Shown piece by piece: positions 14,614 to 20,943 of a DNA stretch of 22,489 bases. The DNA is from a virus: the IMG/VR virus record IMGVR_UViG_3300017742_000136, positions 1 to 22,489 of that record, one strand, 5' to 3'. The notes under the pieces are model-generated. The model was not told the origin of the DNA. It worked only from the letters and a program-made list of their open reading frames with translations, and made no database searches. Position 1 is the stretch's first letter; the number at the start of each line of letters is the position of its first letter. The translations under genes were made by a program, and so were the position numbers.

Positions 14614-14624
14614 AAATACAAAAC
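14614..14624 (+). promoter_or_regulatory. AAATACAAAAC leader motif
   Basis: An intergenic copy of the shared leader motif, ending one base before the ATG at 14626. It probably aids ribosome loading in the absence of a Shine-Dalgarno sequence. Confidence 0.5.
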
Positions 14625-14625
14625 A

Positions 14626-14913
14626 ATGGATAAAACTTTCAAACAATACCACCAGGATAACCCGGAAATATACGAGGCTTTTAAGCGTATAACGTTTAAC
14701 CTTATCGACAAGGGGCGACAGTACTACGGCGCTAAGGGTATTATAGAGGTAATAAGATACCACACTATAACGGCGTCGAAAAGCTCAGCAATTACTAATG
14801 ACTTTAAGATTAATAACAACTACGCCCCGGACTACGCCCGTAAATTTATGGACGACTACCCGCAGTACTTCGGCTTTTTTAAAACTAGAGTACTAAAGAA
14901 CCTAAGACAATAA
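14626..14913 (+). CDS. Conserved-type small phage protein, 95 aa
   Basis: The sequence has a pattern I associate with a widespread small phage protein of unknown function: YEAFKRITFNLIDKGRQYYG, AKGIIEVIRYHT, then FKINNNYAPDYARKFMDDYP and GFFKTRVLKNLR. It is basic, helical and aromatic-rich, and could be a small nucleic acid-binding fold, but no catalytic motif is visible. It sits in the replication operon between the DnaA-like protein and a replication-type protein, so a part in DNA replication or its control is plausible. The ATG follows an A-rich leader immediately. Confidence 0.68.
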   Translation: MDKTFKQYHQDNPEIYEAFKRITFNLIDKGRQYYGAKGIIEVIRYHTITASKSSAITNDFKINNNYAPDYARKFMDDYPQYFGFFKTRVLKNLRQ

Positions 14914-14924
14914 ACCCCGATACA

Positions 14925-15602
14925 ATGAACAAAACAAAAAAAGAAAGTTTTTTACTATATAAAGACTTTTACCACGCTGTAAAGCATTTGAACGACGAAA
15001 CCCTAGGTAAATTATTTAGATCGTTACACGAGTACCAAATAGAAGGAATAGAGCCGGAAAAGGAAAACCCGGCCTACGTGCCTTTTATGTTTTACAGTAA
15101 CCAGTTTAGGGTAGATGATAAGAAATACCAGGCTATAGTAGAACGAAACCAGCGAAACGGCGCTAAAGGTGGACGACCTAAAAGCGAAACCCAAGAAACC
15201 CAAACGGTAAAAACGAAACCCAAAAAAGCCGATACTGTTACTGGTACTGTTACTGGTACTGATACAGGTACTGGTAAAGAAACTGTAAAGGAAAAGACTA
15301 AAAAAATAGTACTACCCTTTTCTAGCGAAAAGTTTAGTACGGCCTGGGAGTTATGGAAAAAATATAAAAAAGACCAGTTTAAATTTAGTTACAGGTCAGC
15401 CGTAACAGAACAGACAGCACTAAAAAAACTAGCCGAACTATCGAAAGGCGACCAGAAAACGGCCTTACTAATTTTAGAGCAAAGCGTAGGTAATGGTTGG
15501 GCCGGAATATTTGAACTAAAAGAAAAAACTAAACAAAGAGGCCAGGCCCCAGGGGTAGACGCCGATTATATGAACGAATTAAACCAGCGACTAAATGGGT
15601 AA
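14925..15602 (+). CDS. Replication-type protein (DUF6291-like N-terminus), 225 aa
   Basis: The N-terminal 85 residues (FLLYKDFYHAVKHLNDETLG and QYQIEG-like helix, then VERNQRNGAKGGRPK near 77-91) resemble the DUF6291 domain found at the start of phage replication proteins. A low-complexity linker (about 92-125, Thr/Gly/Lys-rich, repetitive at the DNA level) follows. The C-terminal part (about 130-200, with WELWKKYKKDQFKF and a helix ending in GNGWAGIFEL) resembles the end of phage replication initiators that recruit the helicase. Binding of origin DNA or primosome assembly is inferred. The start at 14925 lies 11 bases after the previous stop. The next gene overlaps its end by 8 bases. No ATPase motif is present. 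Confidence 0.65.
   Translation: MNKTKKESFLLYKDFYHAVKHLNDETLGKLFRSLHEYQIEGIEPEKENPAYVPFMFYSNQFRVDDKKYQAIVERNQRNGAKGGRPKSETQETQTVKTKPKKADTVTGTVTGTDTGTGKETVKEKTKKIVLPFSSEKFSTAWELWKKYKKDQFKFSYRSAVTEQTALKKLAELSKGDQKTALLILEQSVGNGWAGIFELKEKTKQRGQAPGVDADYMNELNQRLNG
15186..15275 (+). repeat. Short tandem repeats in linker of replication-type gene
   Basis: Three copies of GAAACCCAA (15186-15194, 15195-15203, 15215-15223) are followed by a 12-base unit ACTGTTACTGGT repeated twice exactly (15234-15245, 15246-15257), once imperfectly (15258-15269) and once in part (15270-15275). They encode a Thr/Val/Gly linker, and its length may vary by slippage without breaking the frame. Confidence 0.8.
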
Positions 15603-16143
15603 TATACAAAAGGCGAAAAGCCACGAGATAGCAATAATAAATAAAGAGGAATTTATACAAAAGTATGAGCCCGTACGTATGGTTATGAAGTACCGGCACG
15701 TTAATACTATAGTAAAAGCTATAGAAGAGGACAGCCAAGCGCTAAGTTTTTACGTAAAAACTTTAGGGTACGACGGCGTAAGCGCGCTAGTAGAGTTACA
15801 CCTAGTAGCGTTAAACCAGTCGGTAAACGTGGGCCAGCCTCTTAGTAAATTCCAAATAAAAGAGATAGCCGTAGAGCTATTAGCTACTTACTTCTACCTA
15901 AGCCCTGTAGAAATTAATCTAGTACTTCGTAAGATCAAAAGGGGCGACTACGGTAAGCTGTACGGCGCGCTAAATATGCCGGACTTACTAAGCTTTTTTA
16001 ATATGTACGCCGAGGAAAGGGGCCAGCACTTTATTAACGAAAGTACTAAGGACAAGCATAACGACCACACGCTAAGAAGTGAGGAAAGGAAAGTACTAGA
16101 GCGCCACGAAAAAATCATAAATAAAAACCAGCCCCCAGGATAA
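15595..16143 (+). CDS. Possible helicase-loader-like replication protein (DUF6633-like), 182 aa
   Basis: The last two thirds have a pattern I associate with a conserved Bacteroidetes phage family (DUF6633). Helices (FQIKEIAVELLATYFYLSPV) are followed by EINLVLRKIKRGDYGKLYG, then MPDLLSFFNMYAEERGQHF. Members lie beside replication genes and have been regarded as candidates for delivering the host helicase, but that role is not established. The protein is soluble and helical with a charged C-terminus. The ATG at 15595 overlaps the preceding gene by 8 bases, consistent with a joint role. No Walker motif is present, so it is not a DnaC-type AAA+ loader. The family assignment is from memory. Confidence 0.55.
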   Translation: MGNIQKAKSHEIAIINKEEFIQKYEPVRMVMKYRHVNTIVKAIEEDSQALSFYVKTLGYDGVSALVELHLVALNQSVNVGQPLSKFQIKEIAVELLATYFYLSPVEINLVLRKIKRGDYGKLYGALNMPDLLSFFNMYAEERGQHFINESTKDKHNDHTLRSEERKVLERHEKIINKNQPPG

Positions 16144-16160
16144 CCAAAGGGCTAAAAGCT

Positions 16161-16170
16161 AAATACAAAA
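16161..16170 (+). promoter_or_regulatory. AAATACAAAA motif, not next to a start
   Basis: A copy of the shared leader motif located 77 bases before the next ATG and upstream of promoter P2. Its distance from a start makes a translational role here doubtful. Confidence 0.3.
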
Positions 16171-16185
16171 AAATATATATAAATA

Positions 16186-16226
16186 CTTGCGTAGTATAAT
16201 ATTTTATACTAGTATTGTAAGACAAA
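16186..16226 (+). promoter_or_regulatory. Early promoter P2 with internal operator
   Basis: The second copy of the promoter-operator module: TTG at 16187-16189, a 20-base spacer, -7 element TAGTATTG at 16210-16217, then GTAAGACAAA as in P1. The spacer holds TAGTATA (16192-16198) and TATACTA (16205-16211), 6 bases apart. Compared with P1 only 4 of 41 bases differ: two fall in the spacer centre, and two are at the matched positions just outside the arms. Predicted transcription start is near 16221, giving a leader of about 26 bases that contains four CAAAA units (16223-16242). Confidence 0.8.
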
Positions 16227-16242
16227 ACAAAACAAAACAAAA
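16223..16242 (+). repeat. (CAAAA)x4 simple repeat in P2 leader
   Basis: Four exact CAAAA units end 4 bases before the ATG at 16247. They provide an unstructured A-rich leader for translation, and copy number may change by slippage. Confidence 0.75.
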
Positions 16243-16246
16243 TAAT

Positions 16247-16732
16247 ATGAAACTTTACACCCACAAAAAACTAATAGAAAAGGCGACCGCTATACTAGAG
16301 GTAATAGCCGACGCTGAGCGACGTATAAAAACGCGCGAGGTAAACCTAAAAAAGTACCAGGTATTTACTGGGCTAGTAGAAAAGTATAAACAGGATAACG
16401 AAAATACTAAGCTAGCTAAGGCCCGCCTAGAAAGTTACTATAATAATACTATTTTAAAAATACAGGAAACTATACTAGGAGATCGAAATATAAACGAAAA
16501 TATAGACGCTATAGAAACGTATAACACTGTAAGCGCTGAGGACCTAGAAACTACTGTAAGAGTATTATACGTTACTACTAGTAAGTTAAAGGCTGAGGAA
16601 AAAAAAGAATATCACGAATTTAAGCGTACAGGTAAAGGTATTAATTTTGATAACGTTAACGGCTTTAGAGATTCGGGCAACATATTAGCCAGCGCTATAA
16701 ACCTTATACTAAATTACAGCAATGGAAAATAG
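16247..16732 (+). CDS. Coiled-coil early protein of unknown function, 161 aa
   Basis: This is a highly charged helical protein with likely coiled coils at about 8-75 (LIEKATAILEVIADAERRIK to TKLAKARLESYYNNTILKIQ). A second helical part follows, with a basic segment EEKKEYHEFKRTGKGINF near the C-terminus. It has no membrane segment. I do not recognise a family. It is the first gene behind promoter P2, ahead of the recombination genes. I chose ATG 16247 over an in-frame TTG at 16187, because that TTG is the -33 element of P2 and would lie upstream of the transcript start. A 59-residue gene overlaps its last 11 bases. Confidence 0.7.
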   Translation: MKLYTHKKLIEKATAILEVIADAERRIKTREVNLKKYQVFTGLVEKYKQDNENTKLAKARLESYYNNTILKIQETILGDRNINENIDAIETYNTVSAEDLETTVRVLYVTTSKLKAEEKKEYHEFKRTGKGINFDNVNGFRDSGNILASAINLILNYSNGK

Positions 16733-16901
16733 ACAACTAAACAAAGAAATAAACGTACTAAGCGATAGGCTAGCCCGTTTAGTCGAAAGGTTTAACCGTA
16801 GCTATAATATGACTATCGCCGTAGAGATAACAGAAACCCGTAGACTATTAAGGGAAAAAAAGGAAAAACTGGCCCAGGTAGAAACCGTAGGCCCATATTA
16901 A
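16722..16901 (+). CDS. Small coiled-coil protein, 59 aa
   Basis: This is a short gene (ATG 16722, stop TAA 16899-16901) overlapping the preceding gene by 11 bases and followed 18 bases later by the ERF gene. The product is almost entirely helical and charged (start MENRQLNKEINVLSDRLARL, later EITETRRLLREKKEKLAQ), consistent with one coiled coil. Codons follow the phage's ATA/GTA/CTA habit. Without it the interval before the ERF gene would be an unexplained 187-base gap. Function unknown; a partner of the coiled-coil protein upstream or of the annealing protein is possible. Confidence 0.68.
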   Translation: MENRQLNKEINVLSDRLARLVERFNRSYNMTIAVEITETRRLLREKKEKLAQVETVGPY

Positions 16902-16906
16902 CAACC

Positions 16907-16917
16907 AAATACAAAAC
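16907..16917 (+). promoter_or_regulatory. AAATACAAAAC leader motif supporting GTG start
   Basis: The motif ends two bases before the GTG at 16920. Its presence at the same place as in other genes supports this non-ATG start. Confidence 0.5.
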
Positions 16918-16919
16918 AA

Positions 16920-17597
16920 GTGAAAAACGAAAAGCAAAACGATAAACCGGCTAACCTGGTAGACGCTATTAACTACGTAATGAGTAAAGCTAGAAACGTA
17001 GAAAAAAACCTAACAGTAGGTACTGGTAATAATTCGTACGCCGGCGTAAGCGATAAGGACGTAAAGGAACTACTACAGCCGTTACTGGTAGAGGCTGGCC
17101 TAGTAATATTACCTATAGGTATAGAGCCTACCGTAACAGTGGACCGCTGGGAGGAAAAGGGTATATTATACGGTAAAGAGGTTATACGGCAAAAAATGAG
17201 AGTATTAACCGAGACGAAAGTAACCTATAAAATAGTACATACTAGCGGGCAAAGTATGGAATTAATGAGCTACGGCCACGGTATAGACACCCAGGATAAA
17301 GCACCAGGTAAGGCCACTACGTACGCATTAAAGTATTTACTACTTTATACTTTCTTAATACCTACCGGACAAATAGACGACGCCGATAATAAGGCTAGCG
17401 AACCTACTACGGTACCAGTAGAAAAGAAACATATAAGCCCCGAAAATTTTACTAAGGCCCTAAACCTGGTAAGGTCCGGTAAATTTACGGCCCAAAAAGT
17501 AAACGACCAGTACAAGCTAGAAGAGGACCAGCTAACAGAGCTAAACTATTTAGCTAATGAATTAAACGCAAATAAAAAAATAGATGCTAAAAATTAG
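16920..17597 (+). CDS. erf: ERF-family single-strand DNA annealing protein, 225 aa
   Basis: It anneals complementary single strands during phage recombination, as P22 Erf does, working with a 5'-3' exonuclease. Family features in order are: an N-terminal helix (LVDAINYVMSKARNVEKNL), a Tyr-containing loop and helix (NNSYAGVSDKDVKELLQPLL) near 38-58, a beta-sheet core, the Gly/His segment LMSYGHGIDTQDKAPGKATT (about 118-137), and YALKYLLLYTFLIPTGQIDDADNK (about 138-161). The rest is a charged helical tail. The start is a GTG at 16920 preceded by an AAATACAAAAC leader; the next in-frame ATG would cut into the N-terminal helix. Its 3' end overlaps the exonuclease gene by 14 bases, so the two are very likely a functional pair. 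Confidence 0.88.
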   Translation: MKNEKQNDKPANLVDAINYVMSKARNVEKNLTVGTGNNSYAGVSDKDVKELLQPLLVEAGLVILPIGIEPTVTVDRWEEKGILYGKEVIRQKMRVLTETKVTYKIVHTSGQSMELMSYGHGIDTQDKAPGKATTYALKYLLLYTFLIPTGQIDDADNKASEPTTVPVEKKHISPENFTKALNLVRSGKFTAQKVNDQYKLEEDQLTELNYLANELNANKKIDAKN

Positions 17598-18456
17598 ATC
17601 AAGTAGCGTAGGGTATTTAATGACAAACCCACGCGGTAAGAGTAACCTAGAAAAGTATAACGAGGCGTTAATAAAATTAGCTAGTAAACAGAAAAGACTA
17701 GACGGGCTAGGCCCAAAGGCTGAGGTAAGCCGTAATAAATTAACTAACATAGAAATACCAGCTATTGAACAATTAATAAAACAGCTAGAGCCAGTAAAGG
17801 ACGAGGTAATACTAAGCGAAACAGCTAAGGAGTTAATAGTACGTACCTACTGGGAAAACGAACACGGTATAAAAAAAGAATTTACTAGTAAATACTTTGA
17901 TAAAGGAAACGACGCCGAGGACGTAAGTATAGAACTGGCCCAGCGAGTTAACGGCTGGGACGCCCAGGCCCATAATAATAAGGGGTATAAAAACGAATAT
18001 ATAACAGGTACCCCGGACCTAGTATATAAGGAACTTATACCGGATATAAAAACTAGCTGGACCGCTTTAAGCTTTCCACTATTCGAAAAGGAACTACCTA
18101 ATGAATTATACTACTGGCAAATACAAAGCTATTTAGCTTTAACCGGGCGCGAAATGGGGGTAGTATCTTACTGTTTAGTCGATACGCCCGAGCTTTTAGT
18201 AATGGACGAAATATATAAGTACGCTAGAATTAACGGGCTAATAGAAACGCCGGCCGAGGCTGAGCTAGAAATACGCCACGCCCATAACTACAGCCGACTA
18301 CCCGAGGCTATGCGAGTTAAAAACTTTTATATAGAGCGAGATGAGAGCGCTATACAAAAAATATACGAGCGAGTAGAAAAGGCTAGGCTATTCTATAACG
18401 ACCTTTTAAGCCTCGACAACTGGCGAAACGTATACCGCTTAAAGTCAGTAGATTAA
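17584..18456 (+). CDS. YqaJ / lambda-exonuclease-like recombination nuclease, 290 aa
   Basis: It is a PD-(D/E)XK-fold nuclease predicted to resect DNA ends for the annealing protein encoded just upstream. The active-site pattern is complete: an acidic helix KGNDAEDVSIELAQ (Glu112 and Glu117 as candidates), ITGTPDLV with Asp145, DIKTSW with Asp154 and Lys156, and YYWQIQSYLALTG with Gln179 and Tyr183. An extra helical N-terminal stretch (about 20-80) precedes the core. ATG 17584 overlaps the annealing gene by 14 bases, consistent with translational coupling. Codon bias is extreme here: 18 of 21 Ile codons are ATA and 13 of 16 Val codons are GTA. Confidence 0.88.
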   Translation: MLKIRSSSVGYLMTNPRGKSNLEKYNEALIKLASKQKRLDGLGPKAEVSRNKLTNIEIPAIEQLIKQLEPVKDEVILSETAKELIVRTYWENEHGIKKEFTSKYFDKGNDAEDVSIELAQRVNGWDAQAHNNKGYKNEYITGTPDLVYKELIPDIKTSWTALSFPLFEKELPNELYYWQIQSYLALTGREMGVVSYCLVDTPELLVMDEIYKYARINGLIETPAEAELEIRHAHNYSRLPEAMRVKNFYIERDESAIQKIYERVEKARLFYNDLLSLDNWRNVYRLKSVD

Positions 18457-18496
18457 TATAACTATAAGTAAAAATAAATATATTAAAATATATTTT

Positions 18497-18718
18497 ATGT
18501 CAACAAAGAAACGGACCTATAAGACTAACGCCGACCTTATGAGCTTCGGGCGCTACCTGGTAAGCGACCAGCGTAGGCTAAAGCTACAAAGAGAGTGCCG
18601 GGCTAAATTAAAGGCCGGCACTATTAACCCTATACCCTGGTCGATAGCTGAGCGTATAGTAACTAAACAGGACGTAAAAGACTGGGAAAACTGGGAAAAA
18701 TTAACCTGTAATAAATAG
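18497..18718 (+). CDS. Small basic early protein of unknown function, 73 aa
   Basis: This is a Lys/Arg-rich soluble protein with a helical middle (MSFGRYLVSDQRRLKLQREC) and a C-terminal part with three Trp (PWSIAERIVTKQDVKDWENW). The phrase AERIVTKQDVKDWE has helix-turn-helix-like spacing but is too short to be sure. The ATG at 18497 follows an AT-rich leader. The gene lies between the nuclease and a run of tiny genes. Nucleic acid binding would fit the charge but is not shown. Confidence 0.62.
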   Translation: MSTKKRTYKTNADLMSFGRYLVSDQRRLKLQRECRAKLKAGTINPIPWSIAERIVTKQDVKDWENWEKLTCNK

Positions 18719-18722
18719 ATAT

Positions 18723-18821
18723 ATGTATAATCTACAAACCGCTTTATACTTGGATTTAATAACCGTTCAAGAATTTTACAAGGCTTTAAAAGAACTTAGA
18801 AGTTTAGACCCTAATAAATAG
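18723..18821 (+). CDS. Very small protein, 32 aa
   Basis: An ATG at 18723 four bases after the previous stop opens a 33-codon frame ending in TAG. The product (start MYNLQTALYLDLITVQEFYK) is one or two amphipathic helices. The LDLITVQEFYKALKEL part recalls the SHOCT-type short helical motif, though weakly. It fills the space between two other genes exactly: the next ATG lies 4 bases after its stop. Compact packing suggests it is translated. Confidence 0.5.
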   Translation: MYNLQTALYLDLITVQEFYKALKELRSLDPNK

Positions 18822-18825
18822 ATGT

Positions 18826-19071
18826 ATGCAAAAAACCAAAAAGAAACCCGAAGAGGTAAAAATATTACCCCACGTAATACGCCGTAAAAAAATATATAAG
18901 GGTAAGGTAGCTAAGACTGGTACGCTGTATATAGAGCTAACCGTAACAGACGGCCGGCGTAAGTATCAAATAGCGAAATTAATAGAGGGGGGCCAGGGCG
19001 AAAAGGCCGAGGGTATTATAGTTACTATTATGTACCAAACCCTAAGAAAAAAATATTTTCCTAACGACTAG
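18826..19071 (+). CDS. Small basic protein of unknown function, 81 aa
   Basis: This is a strongly basic soluble protein, probably beta-rich: a Lys-rich N-terminus (MQKTKKKPEEVK), strands around HVIRRKKIYKGKVAKTGTLY and IELTVTDGRRKYQIAKLIEG, then a helix near TIMYQTLRKKYF. It could bind nucleic acid. I recognise no family. It is the last gene before a terminator at 19078-19104, so it ends the operon started at promoter P2. The ATG at 18826 is preferred over an ATG at 18822 that opens a different, shorter frame. Confidence 0.62.
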   Translation: MQKTKKKPEEVKILPHVIRRKKIYKGKVAKTGTLYIELTVTDGRRKYQIAKLIEGGQGEKAEGIIVTIMYQTLRKKYFPND

Positions 19072-19077
19072 AAAACC

Positions 19078-19104
19078 AAAGGGCCAGGATATACCCGGCC
19101 CTTT
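19078..19104 (+). terminator. Intrinsic terminator ending the P2 operon
   Basis: The stem AAAGGGCC (19078-19085) pairs with GGCCCTTT (19097-19104). The loop can be tightened by pairing GG (19087-19088) with CC (19094-19095) around ATATA. The T-tract after it (TTTACTTACC) is weak, so read-through is possible. Eighteen bases of it recur exactly in a gene at 20304-20321. Confidence 0.72.
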
Positions 19105-19139
19105 ACTTACCTAAATACTTTACTATTATTTTATAGCCA

Positions 19140-19171
19140 TTTGCTTAGAACTGGTAAATATAATAAATTTA
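19140..19171 (+). promoter_or_regulatory. Candidate promoter P3
   Basis: TTTG at 19140-19143, then 20 bases, then TAAATTTA at 19164-19171 matches the Bacteroidetes -33/-7 pattern in 11 of the 12 bases compared, counting the two free positions as matches. The predicted start of transcription falls within one or two bases of the ATG at 19177, so the transcript may be leaderless. It lacks the TAGTATA inverted repeat of P1 and P2. Confidence 0.6.
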
Positions 19172-19176
19172 AAACT

Positions 19177-19281
19177 ATGAAACGAATATATACACTACTA
19201 AAAAAAATACACGCGTATACTATTTATATTAATAGCGAGGTAGAAAAGGCTAGGGTAGAAACTAAAACAGGTAAGGTATAA
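19177..19281 (+). CDS. Very small protein, 34 aa
   Basis: ATG 19177 to TAA 19279-19281 encodes a basic peptide beginning MKRIYTLLKKIHAYTIYINS. The first half is an amphipathic or weakly hydrophobic helix and the second half is charged. It has its own candidate promoter immediately upstream and lies between a terminator and the palindrome before the helix-turn-helix gene. It is too short for a family assignment. It may be a small regulator, or this stretch may simply be a leader; codon use (ATA, GTA, CTA) matches the phage. Confidence 0.42.
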   Translation: MKRIYTLLKKIHAYTIYINSEVEKARVETKTGKV

Positions 19282-19295
19282 AATATATAGATAAA

Positions 19296-19314
19296 TTATA
19301 CTAACTTAGTATAA
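19296..19314. promoter_or_regulatory. Perfect 19-bp palindrome before the HTH gene
   Basis: TTATACTAA (19296-19304) and TTAGTATAA (19306-19314) are exact reverse complements around one C. The arms contain the same half-sites TATACTA and TAGTATA that form the operators in P1 and P2, but back to back. A second, degenerate pair in the P1/P2 spacing (TAGTATA at 19307-19313, TACACCA at 19320-19326) overlaps it. It is 31 bases before the ATG of the helix-turn-helix gene, as expected for autoregulation. Confidence 0.65.
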
Positions 19315-19345
19315 AATTTTACACCATAAAAAACCTAATTAACAA

Positions 19346-19561
19346 ATGGAAAACGGAAATAATACGCCGGCCTTTGTATCTACTGAGGACCGAGTAAAGG
19401 CCACGATATATAACTTTTGCGTAGAAAATGGGCTAAATTATTCTAAGCTTTGCGGGTTAGCTGGGGTAAATAAAAATATATTATATCCTTTTATGAACGG
19501 TAAAAGGTCGATAACCCTAAGTACACTAGAAAAAATAGAGCGCTTTATATATGAATACTAG
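19346..19561 (+). CDS. Small helix-turn-helix regulator (XRE/Cro-like), 71 aa
   Basis: The product is about the size of a Cro-type repressor. After a 12-residue polar N-terminus, helices follow in the order expected for the lambda repressor-like fold. VKATIYNFCVENGLNYSKLC is helix 1 to 2, and LAGVNKNILYPFMNGKRSIT is helix 3 with the G-x-R-x-I-T turn. STLEKIERFIYEY is the last helix. There is no dimerisation or protease domain. It lies directly after the 19-bp palindrome that shares half-sites with P1 and P2, so it is the leading candidate for the protein that binds them. Its stop overlaps the ninG start by 11 bases. Target and effect (repressor or activator) are inference. Confidence 0.75.
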   Translation: MENGNNTPAFVSTEDRVKATIYNFCVENGLNYSKLCGLAGVNKNILYPFMNGKRSITLSTLEKIERFIYEY

Positions 19562-20099
19562 CCAGCAAATTAAAGCGAAAAAATGCGCTATTTGTAGTAA
19601 GAACTTTACCCCGTATAAGTCTACAGATAGGGTATGTAGCTACGCCTGTAGCAATAAACACCAGGACCAAAAGGCCGAAGAGAAAAAAAAGCGCGACCAG
19701 GACCGAGAAAAAAAGGCCCAGGAATTCCATAACGTACTAACCTACTGGTATAACCGGTATATAAGGCTACGCGATAGGGGTAAGGACTGTATAACCTGTA
19801 CGACTAGCTTAGGCTGGGACGTATCGAAATACGACGCGGGCCACCGGTTTAGCGTAGGGGCTTACCCTGAATTACGTTACCAGGTCCTAAACGTAAACGG
19901 CCAGTGTAAAAAATGCAACCAGGACAAAAAGGGAAACTACGAAATATACGCTTTAAGATTACCGGACAGGATAGGACAGGACCAGTATAACGACCTAATA
20001 CTTCTAAAAAATATACCCCGAAAGTATAGCGAGTACGAGCTAAAAGCGTTAATTTTAAAATATAAGAAACTTTGTAAAACTTTAACGAGTGACATATAA
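19551..20099 (+). CDS. ninG: NinG/Rap-family recombination endonuclease, 182 aa
   Basis: In lambda, NinG (Rap) is a structure-specific nuclease that cuts recombination intermediates. Two metal-binding regions are visible. An N-terminal zinc-finger-like Cys12-x2-Cys15 ... Cys29-x3-Cys33 is followed by a charged linker (about 38-58). A C-terminal HNH-like part has Cys80-x2-Cys83, Asp95-x2-His98 (DAGHRFSVGAYPELRYQ), and Cys119-x2-Cys122 followed by Asn. This order and the GHRFSVGAYP motif are diagnostic of the family. ATG 19551 overlaps the HTH gene by 11 bases, and the next gene overlaps its end by 11. It complements the annealing protein and nuclease encoded about 2 kb upstream. Confidence 0.88.
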   Translation: MNTSQQIKAKKCAICSKNFTPYKSTDRVCSYACSNKHQDQKAEEKKKRDQDREKKAQEFHNVLTYWYNRYIRLRDRGKDCITCTTSLGWDVSKYDAGHRFSVGAYPELRYQVLNVNGQCKKCNQDKKGNYEIYALRLPDRIGQDQYNDLILLKNIPRKYSEYELKALILKYKKLCKTLTSDI

Positions 20100-20367
20100 G
20101 GAGGCTATAAATATAATAGAAAGCTACGGCGACGTAGCGGTAGACGGCGACCACTTACTAGTACTATCTACTGGCGACTGGGTAGCTGTAAATAACGAAA
20201 CTATAAGCTACCTAAAAGCTAGGGGCGAGGACCTTAACAGTAGCCACGTAGCGAAAAGAGTATATAAAAACGCGCTACTTATAGTAGAGTCTTTAGAGGA
20301 CCCGGCCAGGATATACCCGGCGGGTACTGTAATTAGCCGTAAAAACTCAATATACCCACTAGGTTAG
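20089..20367 (+). CDS. Small protein of unknown function, 92 aa
   Basis: This is a soluble, probably alpha/beta protein: helix (YKEAINIIESYGD), strands (VAVDGDHLLVLSTGDWVAVN), helix (ETISYLKARGEDL) and a final beta part (RIYPAGTVISRKN). There is no recognised family. The start is a GTG at 20089 within the end of ninG (11-base overlap); no nearby in-frame ATG exists. The codons for DPARIYPAG contain an 18-base stretch identical to part of the terminator at 19078-19104. Confidence 0.6.
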   Translation: MTYKEAINIIESYGDVAVDGDHLLVLSTGDWVAVNNETISYLKARGEDLNSSHVAKRVYKNALLIVESLEDPARIYPAGTVISRKNSIYPLG

Positions 20368-20370
20368 CCT

Positions 20371-20943
20371 ATGAAATTCGACGAATATATAAGGCTAGAG
20401 TACGACGACCTACTAAAAATAGCTACCGGTATATATGGTAGGACAAAATTAGACCCCGCCGAAGTACTCAGCGAGTTATATATAGACGTTAGAAAGCGAG
20501 ATATAGAGCCAACTAGAAACGATTATAGAAAGTACTGTATACGCTGGCTAAAAAACGCTACCTATTGGCAAGGTGGAAACCCTGTAAAAAAGCTATATAT
20601 AAAAGAACAAATAAACCATAAATACAAGGAAAGGCAAATAGATATAATAAATACGCCCGAGCTTAACGGGTCCGAAACTGTAAAGGACCTACAGCGGGTA
20701 GGCTTTACCGAGGAACAGGGCGAAAACTTAGAGAGATGTATAGACGCCAGTAAGAAACTACCACTATACTACCGTAGGCTTTTCGAATTATACTATATCG
20801 AGGGTTACAGCTTAAAAGAAATAGCCGATAGCATAGTTATAACCGATAACCAAAAAGGACCCAGGACTATACCAAAAGTAGCGATACACCGAGACGTTAA
20901 AAGCGTAGTAGCTGAGGTACAAAAAATTTTAGAAAATGAGTAA
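20371..20943 (+). CDS. Sigma-70 region 4-like transcription factor, 190 aa
   Basis: The C-terminal 65 residues (LPLYYRRLFELYYIEGYSLK, EIADSI, then PKVAIHRDVKSVVAEVQKIL) form the helix-turn-helix layout of sigma region 4. The first helices precede an insertion (VITDNQKGPRT), and the recognition helix follows. The N-terminal half (LDPAEVLSELYIDVRKRD, then YCIRWLKNATYW) has a loosely sigma region 2-like pattern, but the polymerase-binding signature is weak. A role as a phage-encoded sigma factor or late-gene activator fits its place near the end of the early region. ATG 20371 is 3 bases after the preceding stop. The next small gene overlaps its end by 8 bases. Confidence 0.7.
   Translation: MKFDEYIRLEYDDLLKIATGIYGRTKLDPAEVLSELYIDVRKRDIEPTRNDYRKYCIRWLKNATYWQGGNPVKKLYIKEQINHKYKERQIDIINTPELNGSETVKDLQRVGFTEEQGENLERCIDASKKLPLYYRRLFELYYIEGYSLKEIADSIVITDNQKGPRTIPKVAIHRDVKSVVAEVQKILENE

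Noticed and set aside
16187-16246. TTG at 16187 as start of the coiled-coil gene
   Set aside because: This TTG is the -33 element of promoter P2 and would be upstream of the predicted transcript; ATG 16247 follows a typical leader.
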